Under the pieces are notes generated by a model that saw only the letters and a list, made by a program, of their open reading frames with translations, was not told the origin of the DNA and did no database searches. The position numbers were made by a program, and so were the translations under genes. Of a DNA stretch of 49,130 nucleotides, positions 12,739-19,628 are shown piece after piece (position 1 is the first letter of the stretch; each line of letters opens with the position of its first letter). The stretch comes from a virus: positions 1 through 49,130 of IMG/VR virus record IMGVR_UViG_3300022221_000011. One strand, given 5' to 3'.

Positions 12739-13011
12739 CTTGTATGCCATCTCTGTTCCGAGTATGGCATAACCCTCTTCTATACCTTCAAATGGCGCAT
12801 GATGATCGCTGTAGAGAATGTAGGTTATTCTCACAACACAAGCCCGGCCTGTCGGCTTATATGGCTCACAGAGTCGCCCGTCAATTTCATTCAGCTTTAT
12901 CTCGTCACCCACCTTGAAATCCCTGTCAAACTTCCTTATCTCAAAGTTTTTGAATCCGTTTATTTGTGCCTCATAGTATTGCGGCAATATCTTCAGATTG
13001 TGCCTTTTCAT
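12733..13011 (-). CDS. DUF3850 (ASCH-like, putative RNA-binding) protein in cassette
   Basis: 92 aa from MKRHNLKILPQYY (RBS AAGGAGGATAT). HNLKILPQYYEAQINGFK, FEIRKFDRDFKVGDEI and LNEID match DUF3850, a short beta-barrel domain related to ASCH and common in phages and accessory DNA. Substrate unknown. The stop is in the R' core. Confidence 0.8.
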   Translation of the reverse strand: MKRHNLKILPQYYEAQINGFKNFEIRKFDRDFKVGDEIKLNEIDGRLCEPYKPTGRACVVRITYILYSDHHAPFEGIEEGYAILGTEMAYKP

Positions 13012-13023
13012 ATATCCTCCTTG

Positions 13024-13081
13024 CCCTAACCATGTCGCTCCAGCCGACCGTTGACACGTCGGCTGACCTTTGTTGTTAAGT
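13024..13081 (+). repeat. attC site (58 bp)
   Basis: R'' CCCTAAC 13024-13030, inner stem CAGCCGAC/GTCGGCTG, R' GTTAAGT 13075-13081. Confidence 0.8.
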
Positions 13082-13267
13082 TTGCTCTCCAATTTTAATG
13101 TCAATCTTTTTCATAATCTCTTCAGCCAGTGTCATCGCAATGTGCTTCACTATCATTGGCCTTAATTCTGCTGGAGATAACATGCTTTCTATTTCCTTGT
13201 TCTCGTATCGAACCCTTAGCTCTCTTGCCATCTCTCCCGGTATGTCAAGTATTGTTACTCTACCCAT
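13076..13267 (-). CDS. Hypothetical cassette protein (63 aa)
   Basis: MGRVTILDIPGEMARELRVRY, a short beta strand plus helix, then MIVKHIAMTLAEEIMKKIDIKIG. It could bind nucleic acid, but no family is recognised. RBS GAGGAATGAG. Confidence 0.5.
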   Translation of the reverse strand: MGRVTILDIPGEMARELRVRYENKEIESMLSPAELRPMIVKHIAMTLAEEIMKKIDIKIGEQT

Positions 13268-13279
13268 CTCATTCCTCTT

Positions 13280-13357
13280 CCTTAACGGTTGTTTTTATTT
13301 CTTCAGCCCTCGTGCCGCTTGGATCGATGTGCATTTCTCTCATCCAACTTGTTATAA
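13280..13357 (+). repeat. attC-like site
   Basis: R'' CCTTAAC 13280-13286, R' GTTATAA 13351-13357. The arms are weaker than elsewhere. Confidence 0.5.
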
Positions 13358-13549
13358 AACTGTCTCGGCCAACATCTTTTTTACCTTTAAATATGGTTCA
13401 TCAACAATGAAATCATCATCTGTATCAGTGTGCATTCGTGACATAATTATAAGTGTCGTGTTGCTGTCCCTCTCTGAAATCCCATGTATATGTTCAGCCA
13501 CAATGGATAATTTTTTCTCATTTGCCATCTCAAATTCAATTAATGTCAT
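13352..13549 (-). CDS. Hypothetical cassette protein (65 aa), promoter-proximal
   Basis: MTLIEFEMANEKKLSIVAEHI with short strands and IIMSRMHTDTDDDFIVDEPYL; acidic. AAGGAGTATAAA ribosome site within the recurring AAACTTTTTAATTAA leader. First gene after the array promoter at 13663-13690, so likely the best expressed. Confidence 0.55.
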   Translation of the reverse strand: MTLIEFEMANEKKLSIVAEHIHGISERDSNTTLIIMSRMHTDTDDDFIVDEPYLKVKKMLAETVL

Positions 13550-13573
13550 TTTATACTCCTTAATTAAAAAGTT

Positions 13574-13659
13574 TTATAACACGCCATTCAACCAGATGGC
13601 AAATAGCGGTTTCTTTTCCAGTGGGCAGGTTTGCGCCACTGGTTAATTCATAGTCATAA
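13574..13659 (+). repeat. attC site, last of array B
   Basis: R'' TTATAAC 13574-13580. L'' ATTCAACCAGATGGC, L' GCCACTGGTTAAT, right core degenerate GTCATAA 13653-13659. No ORF lies to its right, only the promoter. Confidence 0.75.
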
Positions 13660-13662
13660 GTA

Positions 13663-13690
13663 ATTTTACCACACCGGAATATAATGTCAA
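13663..13690 (-). promoter_or_regulatory. Sigma-70 promoter reading into array B
   Basis: On the minus strand: TTGACA (13690-13685), 16-bp spacer, TAAAAT (13668-13663). Predicted start near 13656, inside the last attC. It lies directly after the late terminator, so it separates array expression from the late operon. Confidence 0.75.
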
Positions 13691-13713
13691 GTAAATATTT
13701 ACATATTATAGAC

Positions 13714-13742
13714 AAAAAAGAAGCCACATTTTAAGTGGCTTC
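13714..13742 (-). terminator. Intrinsic terminator of late operon
   Basis: Perfect 8-bp stem GAAGCCAC/GTGGCTTC with a 7-nt loop followed by TTTTTT on the minus strand, five bases after the o-spanin stop. Confidence 0.9.
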
Positions 13743-13746
13743 AATA

Positions 13747-13959
13747 CTATCTACCCAAACAGCGTTTATATTCTTGTATGATCTCGTATAAATACCCTGA
13801 TTCAAGGCACATATACTTTTCATCGGTAGGATGGTTAATTATCTGCTTTCCGTCCGGTAGTATTACCGTTTTTCTCTTTAAGCATCCTGTAGTAATGGTC
13901 AAGCTCAACAGCAATAAAATCAACGTCTTTTTCTGCAAAGGCTTTGTCAAGTTTTTCAT
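13747..13959 (-). CDS. o-spanin (Rz1-like outer-membrane lipoprotein)
   Basis: 70 aa with a basic N-terminus, hydrophobic run LILLLLSLTI and lipobox TTGC (Cys 26), so a lipoprotein. It starts inside the i-spanin gene in another reading frame, the classic Rz/Rz1 overlap. Works with 13835-14050 to fuse inner and outer membranes at lysis. The mature part is short and Cys-containing. Confidence 0.8.
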   Translation of the reverse strand: MKNLTKPLQKKTLILLLLSLTITTGCLKRKTVILPDGKQIINHPTDEKYMCLESGYLYEIIQEYKRCLGR

Positions 13960-14050
13960 CTGCTCGCTTCTCTTTAGCTTCTTTAGATAGTACTAGCTCA
14001 ACAACAACGCATAATATACTTAACAGGCTAGCAATTATAGTAGTTGTCAT
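13835..14050 (-). CDS. i-spanin (Rz-like)
   Basis: 71 aa: one N-terminal membrane segment (IIASLLSILCVVVELVL) then a charged periplasmic coiled coil (SKEAKEKRADEKLDKAFAEKD). ATGA overlap with the upstream holin candidate. Shorter than lambda Rz but has the right topology and overlaps the lipoprotein gene. Confidence 0.75.
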   Translation of the reverse strand: MTTTIIASLLSILCVVVELVLSKEAKEKRADEKLDKAFAEKDVDFIAVELDHYYRMLKEKNGNTTGRKADN

Positions 14051-14238
14051 TTCGTGACAGCTTTTGCACCCTTATGGGTCAGTCCGGTACCCGTAAAGAT
14101 GTAGGCCAGATTTTTAAGTCCCTCTGCAATATCAGGATATGCAAAGGCGGTTGCTATATCGGACAATGCAAAGCAAGTCGCCCCTATAGCCGTTTTCTTA
14201 TTGTTGAAAAATGTCCAAATCTTTAAAACGTGTTCCAT
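14047..14238 (-). CDS. Putative holin-like protein (63 aa)
   Basis: Small protein with two moderately hydrophobic segments (AIGATCFALSDIATAFAY and LAYIFTGTGL), directly upstream of the spanins and downstream of the amidase. Position and size suit a holin or pinholin. No specific family is recognised. Confidence 0.5.
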   Translation of the reverse strand: MEHVLKIWTFFNNKKTAIGATCFALSDIATAFAYPDIAEGLKNLAYIFTGTGLTHKGAKAVTK

Positions 14239-14239
14239 G

Positions 14240-14402
14240 ATTTATCCTTTCTTTTTAGTTTTTATCCAAAATACAAAATGATTTAATGACCATGTTTGCC
14301 ACGGCCTATTTATTCTAAGTGTGAAATATGGAGTTATGAGGCTCCAGCAATGAACGCCGCTTAATACGGCGTAGCAATTATATTTTATGTTAGATAGGTA
14401 CA
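14240..14402. other. Non-coding gap with possible orphan attC-like site
   Basis: Contains an RBS for 14047-14238 and, at about 14333-14395, an inverted repeat CGCCG/CGGCG followed by TTTTATGTTAGAT, whose core (14389-14395) matches GTTRRRY. No convincing R'' core, so this may be a relic or chance. Confidence 0.3.
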
Positions 14403-14903
14403 TTATATTGTAAGCCCTAAGTCCTTAATAAATTGAAGCCACGGGAAACCGTCTCCTGGGTCTATTTTTCGAGAAGGATCTACATCTGAATGTCTATCGA
14501 GGCGAAGCATATTCAACTCCTCGACCCACTCCCGCCTTATGATATCGACCCCGGCCGCGTATTCCGCATCGGTTAAATACGGCTCTTTAATAGTCTCGAT
14601 AAAAGTTCCGTAATCATGTACCCCAGGCACTAAAAACTCCGCGCCGAGAGTCCCAATATTGTAGCCTTTAGCGTGCCACGCTATTTGATTATTCCGCCGA
14701 CACCGCGTAACGTCGCCCGACGGGTGTATCAGTAAGTGGGCGGACCACCCGCATCTTATAAGCCAATCGGCGGCACTGTATACCGTTCCGTCGTCGTCTT
14801 TAATAAACTCCCCCATAGCGTGAATTATTCCTCGCTTCGGGGTATTGCCATCGCGGCCGTACGGGCTGGGGGTATTAATTATGTCATATGAGCCTCTACT
14901 CAT
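14403..14903 (-). CDS. Endolysin, N-acetylmuramoyl-L-alanine amidase
   Basis: 166 aa, Amidase_2/PGRP fold. Zinc and catalytic residues: His in IIHAMGEF (about 28), His in IAWHAKGYN (about 76) and the late LDRHSDVDPSRKIDPG with His and Lys. Cuts the peptide stem from glycan in peptidoglycan. No signal peptide, so it needs a holin. Codons are visibly more GC-rich than neighbours, suggesting separate acquisition. RBS AAGGAGGAACACAGACG. Confidence 0.9.
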   Translation of the reverse strand: MSRGSYDIINTPSPYGRDGNTPKRGIIHAMGEFIKDDDGTVYSAADWLIRCGWSAHLLIHPSGDVTRCRRNNQIAWHAKGYNIGTLGAEFLVPGVHDYGTFIETIKEPYLTDAEYAAGVDIIRREWVEELNMLRLDRHSDVDPSRKIDPGDGFPWLQFIKDLGLTI

Positions 14904-15174
14904 CGTCTGTGTTCCTCCTTAGGGGTAGACCGTCCTTTTTTCTCTCCTCTTTTTCAGCTTCTTGCCGCTCAATAGATGCCGCCATAGCATTATCTTTTCT
15001 TTTGGCGGCCCTATTCCTGCCTATAATCGTAAAGGCAACTACCGCACCGAGTATTGCCGTTATAAGGTTAAAGACCTGAGTTAATCCCCCAATAGTCAGT
15101 ACAGTCGCGGCAAGTTTCTGAAATAAGGGATTTCCCGCTACATCTTCCACAATCCTCTTTAATTCTTCGCTCAA
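14896..15174 (-). CDS. Putative holin (TTG start, 92 aa)
   Basis: TTG at 15174 directly after GAGGAAGAGGAG. Hydrophobic region at residues about 22-50 (one long or two short segments), then a strongly charged cytoplasmic tail (RNRAAKRKDN, EAEKEERKKD). Overlaps the amidase start by 8 nt and begins within 15068-15274 in another frame. Holin by topology and position. Confidence 0.55.
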   Translation of the reverse strand: MSEELKRIVEDVAGNPLFQKLAATVLTIGGLTQVFNLITAILGAVVAFTIIGRNRAAKRKDNAMAASIERQEAEKEERKKDGLPLRRNTDDE

Positions 15175-15274
15175 GCTCCTCTTCCTCTCTTGCCCTGTAA
15201 TAAATAGTGATGACTTTCAAGAGGATTAGGGTAAAAGTCACTATCCCCAAAATCATTCTTATAGTATCTTCCAC
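15068..15274 (-). CDS. Small membrane protein with Cys cluster (68 aa)
   Basis: One N-terminal membrane helix (IRMILGIVTFTLILLKVITIYY), a basic/acidic helix, then CGRC...CRDC, a possible zinc site. Overlaps the following holin-like gene by 107 nt. The two overlapping frames both look coding. Function unknown. Confidence 0.5.
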   Translation of the reverse strand: MEDTIRMILGIVTFTLILLKVITIYYRAREEEELERRIKEDCGRCSGKSLISETCRDCTDYWGINSGL

Positions 15275-15656
15275 GCCTCATATCCCCTTCCCATGTTATT
15301 AGCGCTGAAATGACATACAAGTATAAAATAACAAAGGAGAATTCATGCCAGCATGGATCAAAATAATTCTCGTACAATATCCACCCTATCCCGTTTAGAC
15401 AAACATCTATCACACATACCAGCATTAATGTAGTCACTAACTCAGTCTTTCGACAAAGAGACAACATCCCGGTTATGAGTAAAGCAAGTATCATTCCAAG
15501 GAAGTAATGTCTATAATCTCCAATATCTCCAAGGAAGAACATGTATGCCCATGTACCTGTTGCAAATATTATAGACGGCGCAGTTACTATTGCCCCATAC
15601 CTAGTAGCTTGCACCGCTACAATAAGGCATATCAATATTGACAGCCAATCATTCAT
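15171..15656 (-). CDS. Polytopic membrane protein (161 aa)
   Basis: About five hydrophobic helices through residue 125, then a soluble Tyr/Pro-rich tail ending in GKRGRGA. The ATG at 15656 overlaps the stop of the 16-residue ORF (TGATG). Unrecognised. Membrane placement near the lysis genes suggests a role in lysis or exclusion (inference). Confidence 0.55.
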   Translation of the reverse strand: MNDWLSILICLIVAVQATRYGAIVTAPSIIFATGTWAYMFFLGDIGDYRHYFLGMILALLITGMLSLCRKTELVTTLMLVCVIDVCLNGIGWILYENYFDPCWHEFSFVILYLYVISALITWEGDMRRGRYYKNDFGDSDFYPNPLESHHYLLQGKRGRGA

Positions 15657-15706
15657 CACTTGCCCTTACCCTTGCCTTTTTTCTTCGGTCCTCTTTTGCC
15701 TGGCAT
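15656..15706 (-). CDS. Sixteen-residue basic micro-ORF
   Basis: ATG at 15706 behind a perfect AAGGAGG. Encodes MPGKRGPKKKGKGKGK and stops in a TGATG overlap with the next gene. Very short and basic, like the other tiny Lys-rich ORFs at 36459-37008. Confidence 0.45.
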   Translation of the reverse strand: MPGKRGPKKKGKGKGK

Positions 15707-15716
15707 ATTAACCTCC

Positions 15717-15995
15717 TTATTTAATTACCCATCCGCCTTCAGTGCATATATTTATTGTTCCATCTGTTTTTATGTGCATCAATCCTATTGTGTCACATGC
15801 ACCTATATTTGTATACAACCCAAATACTACGTCAGACCCTACTATATCTGTCCCATGCCCCTCATCATTTACAAACGATACGTGAGCTTCAGATGCTTCA
15901 GGGTATGTAACGTAATTACTGGGGATATGTCCTAGTTTAAGGGTAATAGCAGAAACACAAAGCACCAAAACACCTACAAGTAAATATCTCATCAT
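15717..15995 (-). CDS. Exported or membrane-anchored protein (92 aa)
   Basis: N-terminal hydrophobic signal/anchor (YLLVGVLVLCVSAI), then a beta-rich domain with two Cys. Unrecognised. Grouped with two further signal-peptide proteins upstream. Confidence 0.5.
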   Translation of the reverse strand: MMRYLLVGVLVLCVSAITLKLGHIPSNYVTYPEASEAHVSFVNDEGHGTDIVGSDVVFGLYTNIGACDTIGLMHIKTDGTINICTEGGWVIK

Positions 15996-16002
15996 ATCCT
16001 CC

Positions 16003-16494
16003 TTAAGGCCAGTTTACCATAGTTGATACATTAAAGAAAGTAATAGAACCATGACCCGTATAATTGTTTAACGTTGTTTCGGCGTCTAGCCACGGCTGAT
16101 AATGACTTATAGCCTTTGACTTAGATACTGTAGCTTGCCTAGCTGCTGGCGCAATACTAAGCCAATCATTGTAGGCTATGACTAATGCATCCCATGATTC
16201 ATAACAGAGACCGGATGTGCGGCAAGTGTGCTCAATTCCCTTTGCGTTTAACTCTGCCAGCTTATCGTCTTTTGCCTTTTTTTTATTGCAAGCCGCCATG
16301 TATGTTACTATCTGCGCCTCAGACGGCTTCGCCCCTGCACCTTCCGGCCACGTCCTTATCTCTGTCCCAGAAGAGTTCATAACAAACGAAACCGTATCGC
16401 CGTATTGCATCGATATTGCCCTCATTTTCGAGCATTCTTCAGCGTTAACGGCTAATGGTGTGAGCAATAGAAAAATAATCACGTATCTTTTCAT
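16003..16494 (-). CDS. Secreted protein of unknown function (163 aa)
   Basis: Clear signal peptide MKRYVIIFLLLTPLAVNA with AxA-type cleavage before EECSK. Several Cys in the mature part (ECSK, AACNKKK, HTCRTSGLCY) suggest disulphides in the periplasm. Resembles phage tail-associated or host-surface proteins only in context. ATGA-type overlap with 16491-17126. Confidence 0.6.
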   Translation of the reverse strand: MKRYVIIFLLLTPLAVNAEECSKMRAISMQYGDTVSFVMNSSGTEIRTWPEGAGAKPSEAQIVTYMAACNKKKAKDDKLAELNAKGIEHTCRTSGLCYESWDALVIAYNDWLSIAPAARQATVSKSKAISHYQPWLDAETTLNNYTGHGSITFFNVSTMVNWP

Positions 16495-17126
16495 TTCAGA
16501 ACCTCCCGTATTTTTAAACCGCCGTTCGATGCGCTTCCGAAGATATCAACTCCGGTTAAAGGAGCGCCTATATATAAATTCCCCGCATTTGCCCCGCATC
16601 TCACAGTAAATAACTTTTCATCTGTATTTGAATTATCATATTCATGATATAGCCACATAATATCCTCACTATTACTCGCATTTGCCCCGCGAACATATAC
16701 AGCTTCAATACTTGTGGTGTTTATAAACGGTGCGAACAGGGCGCATTCTGCCAAAGAACTACTTGTGACTGGCGCTACAGTGGAATGGTACTCTATTTCT
16801 AAAATAGAATTTTCACTCAAAGGCTGATAATTTATGCGCCTCACCTCTACGCCCTCACCTATAAGCGGCTCCGTAGCATCGAACGGAATTATGACTGTAG
16901 ATAATATAACACTCGATAAGGGGACAAAAGATGTCTTCGTGTAAATACCGGGGTTGAAACTTGAGGTATAAGCAGCGAAGTCAGCGGCAGTGAGCCTAGC
17001 GGTAGACGTATATGCTATAAACGCTGCGTTATTACCCTGCCTGTGTATCCCGCCTCCGCCACCAAGAGCAAAGGATAGGGTGGTTGTTAGTACCATGAAT
17101 AATGTCAATGTGAGTATTTTTCTCAT
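16491..17126 (-). CDS. Secreted glycine-containing protein (211 aa)
   Basis: Signal peptide MRKILTLTLFMVLTTTLSFA, then GGGGGIHRQG and a beta-rich Ser/Thr-rich domain. Phage virion proteins rarely carry Sec signals, so this may act on the host envelope or be a moron product. Unrecognised. Confidence 0.55.
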   Translation of the reverse strand: MRKILTLTLFMVLTTTLSFALGGGGGIHRQGNNAAFIAYTSTARLTAADFAAYTSSFNPGIYTKTSFVPLSSVILSTVIIPFDATEPLIGEGVEVRRINYQPLSENSILEIEYHSTVAPVTSSSLAECALFAPFINTTSIEAVYVRGANASNSEDIMWLYHEYDNSNTDEKLFTVRCGANAGNLYIGAPLTGVDIFGSASNGGLKIREVLK

Positions 17127-17135
17127 CTTACCTCC

Positions 17136-19628
17136 TCAATAACCTTCTACTGCAAATTTTTCTTCAGGCTCATCTTCCATCATTTTCTTATATCCATACA
17201 TTCCCATTCTCATCATGTTTTCATCTACCATCTTATCTATCAACTTAGGCGCTGCCTTTCTCTTGGCTATAGTAACGAGTGTTTTAGCAAAATCAGGATC
17301 AAACATAGCTCTAGTAATAAGCCCATGAACCTGTTCTTCACTATACTTAGAAAAAAGACCTTGCATGTGAATGATAAAGTTTATAGGTGCCCACTTACCG
17401 TATATCATACCTACCGACCCAAGTGTCATGCCAGACACTAGCTTTTCTGCCGTATCGGAGCCACTTGCAATAGGCGACCTAATGTTCCTGTCGAGTATCT
17501 GGTAGGCTTTTTGAACGTCCTTCAGGGCGCTGAATTCCTTTGGCGTATAAAGAACCTTCATGGCTGGCTCAAACCTTTGCATCAATTGATTCATCTTGGA
17601 TGAACTTATGATTGGATTGTTCAGCAAATCAATACCCTGAAGCCTTGATTGCTCTAGTATGTGGTCTTTGAGCGCCTTCTTAAGTCCCTGTTCTGCTCTT
17701 ACGTCCCCCTTAACAACATTCAGTAATTCTCTTGTAACTTCAGCCGTTTGCCTGCCAGACTTTCCAGTAAATGCCTCAGCGAATGCTTTCTGTGCATCTA
17801 CCCCTAAAATCTTCGATGCTACTGATTTGTTAAAGTTATCCTGTAATGCTTTTGCTCCAATAATCAATTCTTGAGCTTTTTTTATTCCTGCGAAATCTCC
17901 ATCAATACCCAACCTCTTTAACTTAGGTTGATTATTCGTCATCCATCGGTTAAACGAAGACGGTATCAATTCTCCTGTGGTAGGGTTGGTAGCCTTAGTA
18001 AGTAGATCATGTGCTGCGAAATCTTTCATTGCCATTTTCGCATTTTCATTACCACCTGCTGCCTTAACAAAGTCATCTACCGTATCCAAATTATTGAAAA
18101 ATCTATCGGCAATATTGGAATTTTGTATTCTTGTTAACTCTCCCCTTCTGCCAGCCTGAGTTACATCAGCTACCGTTCCCTGCTTGTACGTTTTAACGTA
18201 GTTCTTGTATAGTTCAGTGGCCTTATCGAATTGGTTGGCAACCTCTGGCCTTGTGTTCCTTATCTTATTTATCGTATGCTCTACGGCGTTTTGTGCCCTA
18301 TTGAGGCGTTCTATTTTTGAAAAGTTTGGAGTTGCAGAAGCCTCTATAGCCCTCCTCTCCCTCATCAATATCGTCCTAAGACCCCTAAGGTCTTGAAATC
18401 CATATGTCTTTTGCTTTCCTAGCACCTTAATAGCATTAGTTATGACTTCTGGAACATTCCCCTTTATTTGCTCAAACGCACCCCCACCAACCTCAAGCGG
18501 CTTAGTTGCGAGATTCTTAAAGGCTGGGAGCATATCATCTAGGTCGATCTGAATATTGGGAATAGCGTCATATTCAGCAGTAACCCTATCCTTGACAACC
18601 CTCTTAGCACCCTGCATTTCTGCATGAATAACCCTTCCAGAATCTTGTGGATTCATGCCCTTTGAGAGGTTAGACATTTCGGCCTGAATTGCTCTCTGGG
18701 CAGTTTTATTAGCGGCTTCAATAGAAGCCTGCCTTGCTTGCGCTGCGGTTATCGTGTCATCCATTCCTGCTCCAGCCGGGAACAAATCATCCAATTGCTG
18801 TTGGATAGTAGATGATGACTCGGCCCTTTGGTTCAGTAAAAGATTGGGTTCCTTAATCTCTATGGACCTTTCCATCTGAACTAGCTTCGGGTCTTTTGTT
18901 AATTGGGAAATAGTGAACCTAATCCCTGGTATTCTCTTTTCTATCTCCCTTGCCTCTTTTGCGTTAGCAGCGTATATTGGCCCCTCGGTTGTCATAGCCA
19001 TCAAATACCTACCTGCTTGCTGCTCTAACCTCTTGCCAGAAAACGCAGGTATAGAGTCTCTAATAGCCCTTGTTGCCTTAATTCCAACCCTTGCCCCCGC
19101 GCCCAATAATCTGCCACCAGCCTCCATTTTTAGACCATAGTAAACATCTTTAGGTATTTCTTCTAATTCCTCTATTACGGTTTTCCTATCCCTGAGGCCC
19201 AGAGAGGATGTTATCAACTCTCCAACTTCCTTGCCACCAGCATATCCTAGTGCGCCACCAGTAATACCCCCAACAGTAGTGCCAACCCCAGGGCCACCCA
19301 CAACGGTCCCACCAGCAGCGCCAACTATTGCACCGCCAACACCACCTATAGTTTCTGCTGCTGTCTCTATGGTTTGTTTGACAGTTTCCCTTGATGGTGT
19401 CAAGGCTTCCCTTGTTGCGCCCATTCCCGTATCTGTAACTTCTGGACCAAGCGCAGCGCCAAAGGGGTCGAATGCACCGGCATCTCCTACGCCTGTAGGT
19501 ACTGGAGGTGGCGCTACCTCTTGAGGCTTGGAATCTATGTATTCCTTTAGAGCCGCCTCTATGGTTTCGTTTGGAGTGCCATCTGGAAATTCAACTATTT
19601 GTCCAGTATCTCCGATCTCTATCTCCAT
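17136..19628 (-). CDS. Large internal virion / DNA-ejection protein (830 aa)
   Basis: N-terminal short domain (IEIGDTGQIVEFPDGTPNETIEAAL, as in many virion proteins), then a Gly/Ala membrane-like stretch at about 85-145 (IVGAAGGTVVGG and similar), a long helical coiled-coil body, and a C-terminal domain. The organisation matches podoviral ejection proteins that form a trans-envelope channel. Specific homology not established. Confidence 0.6.
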   Translation of the reverse strand: MEIEIGDTGQIVEFPDGTPNETIEAALKEYIDSKPQEVAPPPVPTGVGDAGAFDPFGAALGPEVTDTGMGATREALTPSRETVKQTIETAAETIGGVGGAIVGAAGGTVVGGPGVGTTVGGITGGALGYAGGKEVGELITSSLGLRDRKTVIEELEEIPKDVYYGLKMEAGGRLLGAGARVGIKATRAIRDSIPAFSGKRLEQQAGRYLMAMTTEGPIYAANAKEAREIEKRIPGIRFTISQLTKDPKLVQMERSIEIKEPNLLLNQRAESSSTIQQQLDDLFPAGAGMDDTITAAQARQASIEAANKTAQRAIQAEMSNLSKGMNPQDSGRVIHAEMQGAKRVVKDRVTAEYDAIPNIQIDLDDMLPAFKNLATKPLEVGGGAFEQIKGNVPEVITNAIKVLGKQKTYGFQDLRGLRTILMRERRAIEASATPNFSKIERLNRAQNAVEHTINKIRNTRPEVANQFDKATELYKNYVKTYKQGTVADVTQAGRRGELTRIQNSNIADRFFNNLDTVDDFVKAAGGNENAKMAMKDFAAHDLLTKATNPTTGELIPSSFNRWMTNNQPKLKRLGIDGDFAGIKKAQELIIGAKALQDNFNKSVASKILGVDAQKAFAEAFTGKSGRQTAEVTRELLNVVKGDVRAEQGLKKALKDHILEQSRLQGIDLLNNPIISSSKMNQLMQRFEPAMKVLYTPKEFSALKDVQKAYQILDRNIRSPIASGSDTAEKLVSGMTLGSVGMIYGKWAPINFIIHMQGLFSKYSEEQVHGLITRAMFDPDFAKTLVTIAKRKAAPKLIDKMVDENMMRMGMYGYKKMMEDEPEEKFAVEGY

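Larger units (their letters stand above)
7864..13659 (-). mobile_element. Cassette array B
   Basis: Second run of cassettes of the same kind. It begins at a GTTACGC core right after the second copy of the 24-bp element (7841-7864) and ends at an attC at 13574-13659, beside a strong minus-strand promoter. It holds eighteen ORFs, one of them (10865-11032) inverted relative to the rest. Confidence 0.85.

Noticed and set aside
10750-13659. Regularly spaced palindromes as a CRISPR array
   Set aside because: Repeat sequences differ, the intervals contain ORFs of varying length, and there are no cas genes.
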